The notes beneath the pieces were generated by a model. That model searched no databases. It saw nothing but the letters and a program-made list of their open reading frames with translations, and was not told where the DNA came from. From positions 12,183,477 to 12,247,476 of the forward strand of contig JABACO010000007.1 of the NCBI GenBank assembly GCA_013339895.1: DNA of 64,000 bases, in the 5' to 3' direction. A program made the position numbers and the translations under genes. Source of the stretch: Ephydatia muelleri. Its lineage: Eukaryota > Porifera > Demospongiae > Spongillida > Spongillidae. Below are positions 1-18,683 of the stretch, piece by piece. Every line of letters begins with the position of its first letter. Positions within the stretch are counted from its first letter, which is position 1.

Positions 1-227
1 ACTCCTGCATTACTGTAGCTAAAGCACTCCCCTCAAACTGCACAATGATCAGTGTAAACTTCCATCTCCCAAATACAACAAAATTATTATAATACAGTAA
101 CACTCTTCATGAGTGATAGAGTATTCTCTCAACACGAAATAAAATCTCTGCAGAGTATCAGGGGCCTGACTATTTATGAATAATAAACCCCCCCTCCCCT
201 CATTCAATAGTACTTGGGAATCCCTTA

Positions 228-6559
<6,332 letters not shown>

Positions 6560-6866
6560 TGCAAATGTGTGTCTTGCTCAGAGAACTGAGGACCACAAAT
6601 TCCGATGAAAAAAAAAGAACAAAAAACCAAACTAATCTGGAGTTCACGAACAGTCCTCGTGTGGCTGTGCAGACGTTTCTACACCAAATTAAGACGAATC
6701 AACAAGTACAACAACAAAAATTCTGAAATGAAATTCGATACAAAGTCGATCCAAAATATCAATAGAAAATGGATGCAATTAGAGTAGTGTTATGGTGAAA
6801 TGAAACTAGGACCTGTGCATAAGATATGTGGCATGTGTAGGTGAGTTTGTGAATGTGTACATGTAT

Positions 6867-6869
6867 GTG

Positions 6870-6914
<45 letters not shown>
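6867..6914 (+). repeat. (GT)n microsatellite
   Basis: A near-perfect GT run. Similar runs occur at 7153-7190 (GT) and 7495-7560 (CA-type). Confidence 0.9.
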
Positions 6915-6915
<1 letters not shown>

Positions 6916-7150
6916 AAGAGAAATAAAAATCCATTTATGTTCATATTCACACACCAAAGACTTGTGAAACACAATTTTGCAGCTGAAAGCAAAGTGTTAA
7001 GACGATGGTCAGACAAGGTAAAGGTGGTTAACAATCAATTGCTATATCCAAAGTTCATGTCCTTGGATGTGGGGGCAAACAAGAGTCTTAAAAAGGTTGT
7101 GTAACCAGACAGACATGTCTGGTCTGGTTGGGACATGTGGCTGTTCTTTG

Positions 7151-7188
<38 letters not shown>

Positions 7189-7199
7189 ACGTGTACTGC

Positions 7200-8760
7200 G
7201 TGGTCATTCATTAGCAAGCATCTACAGGAATAAATATGAAAGCAGTTTCTGAGTGTTTAGGCACTGGAGTACACGTGTGTACTTTGTGTGTACACATGAG
7301 ATAATGTGCTGAAGTCATATGCCTAACCAACATACTACTGACAGTGCAAACAATGAACGCACAAACTTGTTCTAGGGGGTAGCCTTGAGTTTACACATGG
7401 AAAGGATGAACACAAATGTGTTGCATTGCTAGTGTACGTGTGCTCATGCACATCCAATAAATACTACACACACATGTTAATACGAAACACGGATGTACAC
7501 AAGCACATACACGCAAACACACACACACATACACAAACAAATACACAAACACACATACAAAACAGTGAAGGAAATGTGTCACTTGCCGTAGCACAGAAGC
7601 ATGTGGAAGTGATGACACAAGGCAAGGGGAATGGGGTGGTTAGAGGAAGGTAGGATATGTGTATAGAAAGAAATTCAGATTTACATAAATGCCATTTTGT
7701 TCCCACGCACCAGAACTGAAATCGAACAACAATTCTCCCCTCTGCTGAGTGTCAGAGATACACACGAGTAGGGGGGAGCGTCACTCTGGCACCCTGGTTA
7801 GAAATTTGTAGAAGGCACCTATATAAACCCAGAGCTAGTAATGTATGACACAACATGCGTGTGGCCTTTGGAATTCAGTTCTGGTGGAACGGGTGTGTAC
7901 AAACGTACCCGCGTGATGACGCTCGGGAGATCAGACATAAACAATTCGACCCACACGCTTGCGTTGACAAACTATTCTGATACAACACATAACAGGCTTT
8001 GAACAAAAACTTCGAATCATAAACTACAGCCTCCTCCCAAAACAACGAACAACACACACGCACAAGTGGTGAGCAAGGCATTGCTCATTCCAAAGGCGCC
8101 CGCCCACGTGAGCTACACACGCACTGTTATACCTAAACACGAGGGTGTTCACGTACCCACTAACACGCATGCCATACCACACAGCGAGGAGTACAACATC
8201 GTGTATTGTTCTTCACACAACGCTCAAAATGTCACACGTGTTTCGATTTTCTGACAAATACTAATTACGACGTGTTTTAACTTGGAAAACGTACTCCTCA
8301 TAACAGCAGAACATACACAGCCGACATACACGCTACTTATGTACAACAGCATCCAAAAGCACGCGATACTTACCCATCAAAACCGTAGTGTGTTCACGTG
8401 CACCTCAAAAACATCTCCACCCGTCCACTGTGAGCATATTGAGATTACGTCGGAAAAAAAACTCCTAAAACTGCTCCTACTTAAGAACAAGTACGCTACT
8501 TGTTCACAGAGCTTATCACTGTTGGCGCCATCTTCGTGTGCACAGCCACATGGGTTACGTCATGAATTTATTACCATAGTTACAAAATTATAAGCCATAT
8601 AAACCGTAAACAGCGAAACGCACAATTAGGAACTGCCTTGCTGGTGGGGACGAAGCATAGATTCATTTAGCATGAGGCCTACTGAATAGGGCGGAGGGTG
8701 ATTTCCAAATCAAAATGCATTGATGGTGGTAATAGGACATTTTTCTCTGGATCACAACTT
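7200..8760. other. Gene-poor stretch
   Basis: Apart from short CA-type microsatellites I see no splice-supported exon here. The 5-prime leader exon and promoter of the R3HDM-like gene should lie somewhere in 6.6-9 kb, but nothing fixes their place. A CTATATAAAC box at about 7820 is on the plus strand and has no gene after it. Confidence 0.4.
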
Positions 8761-8767
8761 ATGTGAT

Positions 8768-8812
8768 ACTATGATGTAATCCATCCGTAATGTCGGCCTG
8801 GGAACGAGACTA
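8768..8812. repeat. Relic end of the 16.4-17.05 kb MITE family
   Basis: TGATGTAATCCATCC, then a gap, then CTGGGAACGAGACTA. This matches in order the right end of the palindromic element near 17.0 kb (TGATGTAATCCACCC ... CTGGGTACGAGACTA). No opposite arm is seen. Confidence 0.55.
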
Positions 8813-10550
8813 GACACACATCATTCAGCTCAGTGCTTTTTTCGACCCATTTTATGCACACAGTGTGGCAATCAGCACACATTCCTCAGCCTCACATCCC
8901 TGAAACACTTGCACATAACAAGTACCGGGCAGAGTCTGGAGTTCAATGGCTTTGGGTTGAGTAATCATGAAGTGTTGTTTGACAGCCCCGAAAGGATGTG
9001 TTTAAAGACATCAATAACTCAAACTGTACAGTCAACTGTTGCAAATATACAGTACCTCTGACCTAACTATGAGCTTAATTAAACAGTACAGAAGCCCTTC
9101 CTCGTTCATCACTTTCAACCTCACTCAAGTATAGTTGTATCTCTGACGCATATTTATAAGTGTTAGACATTGGTATGTAGATGCCATTAATAGCTGACAT
9201 ACCCTATCTTCAATTGGCAAAGTTTTATATATTTTACCACAGTTTTGGTGTGCTTCTGGTACTTTGATTTCACATGACCTCTGAGAATTCCTCGTTTAGT
9301 TGGCTAGAACCAGAGATATTATCTCTGCTAGAACTTAGCGGTGTCATCATATGGGATCGTTTCAGCGAAAATGCCGAAAATATAGACCTAATACATACTT
9401 TATATAATTTCCAGTACGCGCAATAGAGATGTTACGTTTGCGTTGAAATGTATGGCTAATTAAAAATTCATGTACAACTCCATGGCGTAGAGCGCAAAAG
9501 TGAAGGACACTCTTTGCTAGCTTCACTCTTTAGCAAAAGAGTGAAGCTCAATCTGTGACGAGTGACGTTAATTCTGTGGAATTTAGTGAAAAACTATTGG
9601 TTGAAAAAGGGGTGTCTGACGACACTATATAGTGAGGAGTGACGATAATTATTGTTGACAGCATACATACATGTAAGCGTCACTTTACATCTTTTACCGA
9701 CGCGACGCAGTGGTTTCATAACCATATTATTTCAATTACACGTCGCAAAAAGAACACTGACCCAAAGATCGACCTGATTTACCGGCCGGAATTACTAATT
9801 ATCCGCAATTACAGAGCCTCTATATAGGTTCTGAATGGTGTTCGAGCTACATACAGGAGAAGAATAAAGCGATATGTAAGTCTGCAAGTTACACTCCCTG
9901 GCATATTTTCATGCTATTTTTTTTGTCGCGATCGGAGGTTTTGTATCGTTCGCGCTCGTGTATAAAATACCGTACGCAATGTGGTGAAACCAGCACTACT
10001 TTGACAGAGACGCAAAGCTCTGTTTGTTCAGTCGGAGTACAAAATAAGGGGTCTTTTATTGTGTAAAATGTCGTTGTTTCCAGCTAGTGTTTGAAAAACG
10101 ATGACAGTAGTTAACTCATTTTGAAGTAAGTTCTAATTATAGCGCGCATCCAATTTCTACCTGCATATATACGTACCTAGCTGGGGTGTAGGAGGTGGTA
10201 GCTTATTGGAGGATTATATGAGTGTTGGGTGTGTACTAGGATTGTAGGTGGTGTCAGGTGTCAGGGTTGGAGGTATGTAGAGTACACAGAGTCTAATATA
10301 GTCTATGACCACCACTATTCATGATCAGTGGTCTTACAGTGCACCAGTTGTGATCTTTCTATTTCCTTAGGGAGCTGGTGAGATGATACCATAGCATTGC
10401 AAAAAAGACAAAACGTGTGCTTAAAAAGAGAGTGTCGTTCGGCACAGGCGAGAGAAGAAACTGGTGGTCATATTGGCTGCTGATGGAAGGTATGGTTCAA
10501 GGTTTGTGTGTGGGTGTGGGTGCGTGTACTGTTGCATGTACCTGAAGTAT
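8813..10550. other. Gene-poor stretch with a short inverted motif and loose tandem repeats
   Basis: No supported exon. About 9508-9550 holds a small hairpin (TTCACTCTTTAGC/AAAAGAGTGAAGC). About 10180-10290 has loose GGAGGTGTA-type repeats that resemble those at 24.83-25.07 kb. A CTATATAGG box lies near 9820. Confidence 0.4.
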
Positions 10551-11386
10551 ATGGGACAGTTTCCGCGAAAATTGCCCCACGGATATATTATAAAATGTTA
10601 TTAAAATGCATCACGTTTGAATCGCTAGAACTTCCCAACGGTTAATGCTATCGACTTCCTATTTTCAACACTGCATACTACACCGTTTCACTGCGGGGAA
10701 GCATATTTTGGGACCTTGCACCAGTTCCTACGAGGTCCGATACCCCATGGGGTTCAAAAGGAGCATTCAAATCGCTTCAAATTCAGTATGTACGTACAGG
10801 GGTCCTGTTGCTATTGATGTGTACAGTTCGTTAATTTTTACTCTATCCGTCACGGAGATACAGCTGTGCAAAGTTAATGCACATTTCCCGCTCGATTGCA
10901 CCATTTTTGAATGCAACCCGTGTTCCATTCTCCTAATCCACAATAAATTTTGATAACTTCTTTGTTCCGCCCATTTCTCCCAACTAAGCTAGCCGTTCCC
11001 AACTGTCACTCAGGCAGTGAGTTTATGCGGGAAAATTAAAAGAAGAAAAAGACTGCTGTACCAAATTAACGGATCCAAGTGAATGGTTGCAGTATAACCT
11101 TGTGCCTCCCACGTCGCCGGCAGTATTCAAAACGGCACACGTAAGGCTATTTGCTATGCACTCACATCATCCTCTAGTCGTGTCTGTTTGCCATCATCTT
11201 GCTAAAATCATCGTCTTATATCTGCCACGCCCACTTGGCTATGATTTCGGTCTCACACAACTTTCAGCTCACACATAGTACATGAACTCATGCTGGCTCA
11301 CACTTGTGCACACACTTGCATTGGTTGCGTACATAGCCCTGTACACACTCGTATGTCGTATATTCTTATACACAACCACACACACA

Positions 11387-11427
<41 letters not shown>

Positions 11428-11760
11428 TACAGCGTACTTGCACACACCAGTTATACATGTGGCAAACAATGCACCTGTCTGATGATGGTACAAACACTAT
11501 CACTCACAAACACTGTCACATGCACATGCACATGCATTCTATTCAACTGCAATTGTGCATGTTTGTACAGACCACTGATTCTATGTAAATTTGTGTACCA
11601 AGTATTCTGTACATGTATCGTGTCTCCAATGATTGAATACATTGTGTCCCCATCTGGTACTCTAAATGTACACATACATTGCACACTTGCATAACACACA
11701 CACCACTGTATAAATGTGGCAATACACACGCAGAAACGCTCACACAGGCACACACACAAC
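10551..11760 (+). repeat. Left inverted arm of the foldback element
   Basis: This is the more complete arm. It contains the 390-base block shared with 60144-60605 and a (CA)n tract at about 11372-11424. Short open frames within it are not conserved with the other arm. Confidence 0.75.
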
Positions 11761-11970
11761 ATACAGATACACAGACACACTAACACACACATGACATACA
11801 CACAACATACAGATACACAGACACACTAACACACACATGACATACACACACAAGCACACAACACACACATGACATACACACAAACACACACATGCGGATA
11901 TGGACTCACACAGACAGGCACACAGATACACACACGACATACACACAGACACACACACACACACACACGT
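11690..11970 (+). repeat. CA-rich degenerate microsatellite
   Basis: CACACA with ACATACAGATACACAGAC-type variants. It is the counterpart of the TG-rich tract near the right arm. Confidence 0.9.
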
Positions 11971-12624
11971 AGCTACATGTACCTATACGTGTATGTACCG
12001 TCTCTAAAGTGAGAGCTCTATGTCATGTACATGCATCATACCCCCAAAGAATTGGTCCTCAGTGTACATACATGCATTGTACCCCCATAGGATTGGTGTC
12101 CCATACCACTGTATACATGTGGCAAAGAATATCACTGTATTCACCACAGCACTGGGCTCATGGTACAATATTAAAAAGTGTGTGTATGGGGGGCTGATTT
12201 CTTTTGAATAATTAAATATACAAGTCTTCATGTAGAGAGGCACGAATTTATTTTTAATCGTGATGCGTACGATGTTGTCATCGAAAAAGTTGTTGTCGGC
12301 TACGGCTATCATTCCTTGATGAGTTAAATTTATACAGTTGGCCAAAAAATTGTGGTGTGTGTGTGGAGGGTCCCTGCAACGTGCATAAGACTTTAAGTTC
12401 TTACACACTCACATCCATCTTTCTGTAGTTAAGTACAATTGTGTAATAAAGCTTTCCTGTTTGGCAAAATCCTTGATCCTTTAACAACTTCTTATCATTC
12501 TTTATGCCTCCACTACTCAGCTATGTGGTTTGTGTACCAGTTGCAGAGACTTGAGTCTCTCTTTGCCCATACAATATCAATATTTAGTTCACACAGAGTA
12601 CATGAACATGCCCTCATGTTGGTT

Positions 12625-12655
<31 letters not shown>

Positions 12656-13675
12656 CTCTAATAATTACGGCACACCCACATGCATTCGAGTGTAAGACTT
12701 CCTCTGAACCTGTTCTCTGCACATGCATCAAGAAGTTCTATTTGATTGAGCAGCTCAAGAGGCCACTGATTCATTCTCAATTTCTGTACCAATCTCTGTG
12801 TGTTTCCTCTGTATTGTTGCAAGCAGACCTATACTCTTCTCTTAGTACACTCATCTAGCACTCTGTACAAGTGCTGTAAAAGCCTTTTCGTTTTTTTGGA
12901 ATGAAATCGTTACTAGCTGCAATCGACATGTCTGTGTAAACTTACCACTGGCCCTGACCATGATCTGCAACGATAAGGGAGGTACATTAATTTCATCGCA
13001 GGTCTCACAGGCCTACTGTTTCCATCAGCACAATGTTGTGTTCCCATGTCGCACTAATTGAATGCAGGGAATTAAATGAGTGTACATGAACTCAGATTGC
13101 TGTTCCTCACCAGAAGTACAATGTACGTACTGTGCCTTGCTATAACCTTCTAGGAGTAGTCATTTAATTTACTACATACAAATTAGTACAGAGCGACACG
13201 CAACACTGTGCTGCCTCTTCTTGATGAAAAAGTATGTACCACGCAGGTAATTTTTTTGAAGGGCAATGTTTCTGCCTGGTGATGAATTACCCTATCATTG
13301 CTGATTGTGGTAGGTCAGGTCCCTGGCAAGTTTACACAGACATAATGGAACACAATATTCATCATTCCATGAGAAGCCTCTTGAGCTTGTTTGCTAACCA
13401 TGGCATATCCTTATGACTTGGTCTCTGTTTGTGTCAGGGGACAGTCCTACAGTATGACACAATGTATGCGTAAAGGACCAGTCCTATGACACTACAGTGT
13501 ACACGTTGCTACATGTACCTTACATGTATGTGCAGTGTAGACATGTCTCGTGGTCTCATGAGCTGTTCAATGGATAGATCAATAATGCATGTGCAGAGAA
13601 GGCATTCAGTGAGAGAAAATGTGTGTACCATTATTATTAGAGAGCACTACTGTTTTTTTATCCATTTGAACAACA

Positions 13676-14403
13676 GTGTGTGCTTCGTGTGTCACGTGTC
13701 TGTGCACATGTGCGAGTCTGTGTGTGCGTCTGTATATCTGTGTGTGTATCTGTATGTGTGTCTGTGTGTATTGTGTGTGTGTCTGTGAGTGTTGTTGTGT
13801 CTGTGCATGTGTGTCTATGTATTTTGTGTGTGTGCATGAGTCTGTGCAAGTCTGCATGTCTGTGTGTGTATGTCGTGTGTCTGGGTATGTCTGTATTTCG
13901 TGTGTGTGTGTGTTTGTGTGTGCTTGTGAGTGTACGTGCGTCTGTATGTGTGTCTGTCGTGTGTGTGTATCTGTGTATGTCGTGTGTGTATGTCGTGTAT
14001 GTATCTGTGTGTGCCTGTGTCTGTGCATGTGTGCTGTCGTGTGTGTATCTGTATGTGTGTGCATGTGTGTGTCTGTGTATTTCATGAGTGTCTATATATT
14101 GCATGTGTGTCTGTGTGTGCTTGTGTGTCCGTGTGTGTGTCTGTGTGTATGTCTGTGTGTATGTCTGTCGTGTGTCTATCTGTCGAGTGTGTATGTGCCT
14201 GTGTTTGTCTGTGCATGTGTGTGTCTGTGTTTTGTGTGACTGTCTCGTGTCTGTGTATTTCGTGTGTGCCTGTGTGTATTTCATGCGTGTGTGCATGCAT
14301 GTGTGTCTGTGTGTGCTAGTGTGTATTTCCATGTGTGTGTATGTGTGTGTGTCTGTGTTTGCATTTGTGTGTGTTTATGCATTAGTGTGTCTCTTTGTGT
14401 GCA

Positions 14404-14438
<35 letters not shown>

Positions 14439-14470
14439 CATGTGTGTGTGCCTGTGTGTGTGCATGTGTG
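13676..14470 (+). repeat. TG-rich degenerate microsatellite, about 0.8 kb
   Basis: Repeats of TGTGTG, TGTCTGTG and TGTATG. Every long open frame across it encodes only Cys/Val or His/Thr strings and is a shadow of the repeat. Confidence 0.95.
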
Positions 14471-14631
14471 TGTTATGCAAGCTTGGTACACAAATTGAAA
14501 TGCAATCAGTTGAATTGAATAGAATGCATGTGCATGTGCATATGACAATGCTTGTGAGTGAGAGTGTTTGTACCATCATCAGACAGGTGTACTGTATATC
14601 TGGTGTGTGCAAGTACACTGTACATGAGTGT

Positions 14632-14674
<43 letters not shown>

Positions 14675-14769
14675 TGTGTGCATGTCTGTGTGTCTGTGCA
14701 TGCCTGTGTGTATGTGTCTGTGTGTGTGTCTGTGTGTGTATGTCATGTGTGTGTTTGTCTATCTGTATG

Positions 14770-15609
14770 TTGTGTGTGTGCCTGTGTGAGCGTTTTTGCG
14801 TGTGTTTTGCCACATTTATACAGTGGTGTGTGTGTTATGCAAGTGTGCACTGTATGTGTACATTTAGAGTACCAGATGGGGACACAATGTATTCAATCTT
14901 TGGAGACACGATACATGTACAGAAAGCTTGGTACACAAATTTATATAGAATCAATGGTCTGTACAAACATGCACAAGTGCAGTTGAATTGAATAGAATGC
15001 ATGTGCATGTGACAATGTTTGTGAGTGAGAGTGTTAGTACCATCATCAGACAGGTGTATTGTTTGCCACATGTATAACTGGTGTGTGCAAGTACGCTGTC
15101 CACGAGTGTGTGTGTGTGTGTGTTTGTGTGTGTGGTTGTGTATAAGAATATACGCCATACGATAGTGTACAGGGCCATGTACGCAACAATGCAAGTGTGG
15201 GCACAAGTGTGAGCCAGCATGAGTTCATGTACTATGTGTAAGCTGAAGTTGTGTGAGACCGAAATCATTGTGCACAGTAGCGAGTGGGCGTGGCAGATAT
15301 AAGACGATGATTTTAGCAAGATGATGGCACATAGGAAAGCTTTATTACACGACTAGAGGATGTTGTGGGTGCGTAGCAAATAGCCTTACGGTGCCGTTTT
15401 GAATACTGCCGGTGACGTGGAGGCGCAAGGCTATACTGCAATTATTCACTCGGATCCGTTAATTTGGTACGATCGTCTGGCAAACTGAGCAGTCTTCTTC
15501 TTCTTTTAATTTTCCCGCATAAACTCACTGCCTGAGTGACAGTTGGGAACGGCTAGCTTAGTTTAAAGGAGAAATGGGCGTGGGGCAATTTTTGCGGAAA
15601 CTGTCCCAT
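14770..15609 (-). repeat. Right inverted arm of the foldback element
   Basis: Reverse complement of the left arm, with scattered differences and one large deletion next to the terminus. A second partial copy of its inner part lies at about 14470-14640 (AGTTGAATTGAATAGAATGC and flanks), so the inner arm is duplicated here. Confidence 0.75.
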
Positions 15610-15841
15610 TTAACATTAGCTGTAAACATAAAAAAATATGATTGAAGAAAGGGAAAATGTTGCTTGATGAGGAAATAGGTGTTGCTGAGATATATGGAAA
15701 TGAATCATTCTGATTAGCTATAACGGTACTATTATTATATTTAGACTATAGCATAATGGAATCTCGCAATCTGATTGGTCGATAACAGGTACCTTATTTT
15801 GCTAGAGACCTCATTAACCTAATCGCGTCCTCTAAATGCCA

Positions 15842-15874
15842 GATGGCGGGTATTCTACAGTAGAATACCCGCCC
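15842..15874. repeat. Short near-perfect palindrome
   Basis: GGCGGGTATTCTA faces TAGAATACCCGCC across four bases. A third TAGAATACCCGCC-like half follows at about 15886. Confidence 0.8.
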
Positions 15875-16021
15875 TTAGGCACTTAGAATACCCGCCAATA
15901 AGATCCCGTTGCTACACAAAAAGTGCGCTTGCGCAATGGATAATTGTGACGGCATTGGTTACTATAAACGTAAACATGCACGTTGCTATAGTCTTAATCA
16001 GTTAGATACTGGAACTGAGTG

Positions 16022-16120
16022 ATCCGTGATTTAGAATGCCCTCGGGCCCTTAGTAGTGCCCATGCTACGCTCGGGACGCTACAGCCCAGGGCCCTTGGGT
16101 ATTCTAAATCACGTAGATCC
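16022..16120. repeat. Palindromic element
   Basis: The left half is CGTGATTTAGAATGCCC then CGGGCCC. The right half is GGGCCCTTGGGTATTCTAAA then TCACG. The arms are about 30 bases with a spacer of about 40 bases. It looks like a small foldback repeat. Confidence 0.75.
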
Positions 16121-16390
16121 CTCGGTTCCACTAACTAACTATTGTTTAATGAGCACAATTGTAGAGGTTGTGATTTGTTTATAGTATGGTCCGTGTGTAT
16201 TCGTTGTATTTAATTTTAGTAATGACATCTGAACAAGAAATGTAATAAAAAATAAAAAATCATGTATATGTGTGTTTATTGAATTATATTAAAAACAATT
16301 GTATAAATTATGCAGAAAAAAATATTGAGCCAAACTGTGAATTGTTCCTTTTTAGGCTGTGAACATGACTGACTGACATGTCTGACTGAC

Positions 16391-16658
16391 TACTGCTGCA
16401 ATTGTCTCGTACCCAGACCCAAAGTTACCCATCCGCAGGTGGATTACATCACCATTACATGTAAGTAGGGTCTGGTGAATTGCTGTACTTTATTCTGTCC
16501 ACGGTCACCAGAATTTTGGGAACCAATCAGATTAGAGGTATGCAATAATTGCATACCTTTGTTATAATCGAGAGGTTAATTAGGAATATGTGACGGTATG
16601 TGGTGACACGCCAGTCTTCTAGCTGGCTTGCCAGTTTCTATGGTGGGGTTACACTGCC

Positions 16659-16739
<81 letters not shown>

Positions 16740-17052
16740 GTCTGTGTGTGTGTGTGTATGCACGTGTGTGTGTTGTGTGCATGTGTGTTGTGTGCATGTG
16801 TGTGTGTGTGTGTTTGTGTGCACGTGTGCACATGCATGGTGTGTGTGTGTGTGCCGCACACACACACACAGGGGCAGAGTAACCCCACTGTAGTCTGTTG
16901 CATGTCACCACATACCGTCACAAATTCCTAACTAACCTCTTAATTATGCTTGATCTGATTGGTTGCCCAAAATTCAGATTACTTACACGTAGCAGTGATG
17001 TAATCCACCCTCAGCTGCGTAACTTTGGGTCTGGGTACGAGACTACTGCTGC
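16391..17052. mobile_element. Palindromic MITE with a TG microsatellite in its loop
   Basis: The arms run inward from GTCTCGTACCCAGACCCAA (16404) and its complement (ending about 17043). Paired segments TGGATTACATCAC, GAGGTTAATTAGGAAT, TGACGGTATGTGGTGACA and ACTGCCCC flank a TG tract of about 180 bases. A 9-base direct repeat TACTGCTGC sits at 16391-16399 and 17044-17052. A 9-base target duplication would suit a Mutator-like element, although four extra bases separate the left copy from the arm. Confidence 0.75.
16662..16850 (+). repeat. (TG)n microsatellite in the MITE loop
   Basis: About 70 bases of uninterrupted TG, then variant repeats. It ends at a TG-to-CA switch (GTGTGCCGCACACAC), so it is self-complementary near the loop. 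Confidence 0.95.
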
Positions 17053-18650
17053 CAAGAAAGGCATGAACGTAATAGCTTGTGTGTGTCATTATATAACCAT
17101 TCAATCACTGTTCAATATTACTTGGCAGGATGACAATATTGTTTGAAGATACAGTTCACCCTGAAGCTGCAATGCCTTTTTGGAAGCTACAGTTCCATAT
17201 GAACTACAAGACCGCTATCTTTGTTGTCTGTGCACATGGTTGCTGTGTGTGTGTACTATTTGTTTATTTATAAATTTAATTTGATTGCATTACGGAATAA
17301 TCGCACCCAATAAAAAATTATCTCACTCAAGTGCGGGTCAATCATACGAAAGAGTGACGCGCAATCTTCACACATCGAGAGCGAAGAGCACTCCGCGTAG
17401 AGTGCCCTTCACTCTTAAAATAGGAGTGAAATTTGGAGGGCGATATTCACTTCTGGAATAGGAATGACGTTCACCCGTTTTTTTTTTACAACAGTATACA
17501 CACACACAGCAACTATGTGCGTATGAGGCATTTGCTGCAAAGGATATACACGGGCGTAGATGGAAATTTACTAAAAGAGTGCTGCCGTTATTATCACTTA
17601 GCTTGTTGTTTTTCAAAGGAGTGTACACTCCGCATTGCAATGTTTTCGTTACGCGAAGTACATTATATATACAGCGGCCGGGGCATTTCAGGTCTTTCTG
17701 ACCCAAATGGAACAGAATATGACACCGCGCACTTGTGCTAAATGCATGCGTTACCCATTTAATAAGCGCTTTTTCATATAGTACTTTATTCTCTATGTAT
17801 AGAGTATATTCGAACAGTACAAAATAATAACATAAATAACACCACGTGTTTTGTAATTCCATACATACCAGACACTATTGACATATAACTCGATTTCCGA
17901 TTCTCAATGCGTAAGAATCAGTTAAAATATCATACAACTTGAAATCTTGAAAAACATGCCCTCGGTCACGTGGAAACGATCCCATAGATGTATGTTTATT
18001 TTTCCTTCGTACATGTATTATTATTTTTCTTTGCTTATGCAAATAGTTGTACAATAATAAAAAAAGTTTTAACTCAAAAACCGTAATCAAACACACTACG
18101 CTATTGAGGTCAGTGAAGGAGTTACCTTATCTAGCTACTTGCCATTGCTAGTGTTATTGTTGTGGCTGTTGTGGTTTATAGTATATTCATGCACCATTGC
18201 AGATACTCCCACCTTTAGCTCGATCGTACTGTGTGCTATACGTGCAGCTATAAATGTTTGAACGAAGCCTCGATCTCAATTTATTGCTGAACCGCGACAT
18301 CCGCCCGGAGGGAGACTTATTAATTCATTGCTGACGGGCAATATTGCTCTGCTGCCCGCGAAAGAGATTCAAACACTGCACTTATTGTATATATCGCCAC
18401 TTTACACGCACTTTCCACGTCACACGACAATGAAATGCGCAAGCTATTTCCATATATAACGCCACGCGGCAATTATTTTGGATGGGTGGTTACTAATTCG
18501 GTAGAGTGGACTTCGTGCACTAATCCAGAAGGTAAGCCTAAAATAGCAAAGACTAAGAGAGATGTGGCTGTTAGAGAATTATCGCTCACAAAGTAGTGAC
18601 GAATTTTCTGTCGTTCCAAACATGGGCGATCGTTTTTCATGAATAATCGA
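17053..18650. other. Gene-poor stretch
   Basis: Several short frames occur, but none has splice support or a recognisable motif. About 17310-17430 repeats the CACTCTT-rich vocabulary seen near 9.5 kb. Confidence 0.35.
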
Positions 18651-18683
18651 AATGGTTGTTGTAATAAATGCACATGTATGTAA

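Larger units (their letters stand above)
10551..15609. mobile_element. Large foldback-type DNA transposon with long inverted arms, non-autonomous
   Basis: The ends are inverted copies of TGGGACAGTTTCCGC followed by AAAATTGCCCC (left 10552 onward, right end 15608). Inverted similarity continues inward. The left arm to about 11760 and the right arm from about 14770 share the AAGCTAGCCGTTCCC block, an AACTGTCACTCAGGCAGTGA block and unique segments on both sides of CA/TG tracts. The left arm has about 390 bases (10579-10969) absent from the right, and the 60.1-kb relative also has them, so the right arm was deleted. The interior holds CA repeats, about 1.7 kb of unique-looking DNA and TG repeats. 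I see no transposase. Superfamily and target duplication are unclear. Confidence 0.75.

Noticed and set aside
13606..14991. Cys/Val-rich and His/Thr-rich ORFs of up to 224 codons
   Set aside because: Pure consequences of TG and CA microsatellites.
16576..16931. Several ORFs across the TG tract
   Set aside because: Same repeat artefact, inside the MITE loop.
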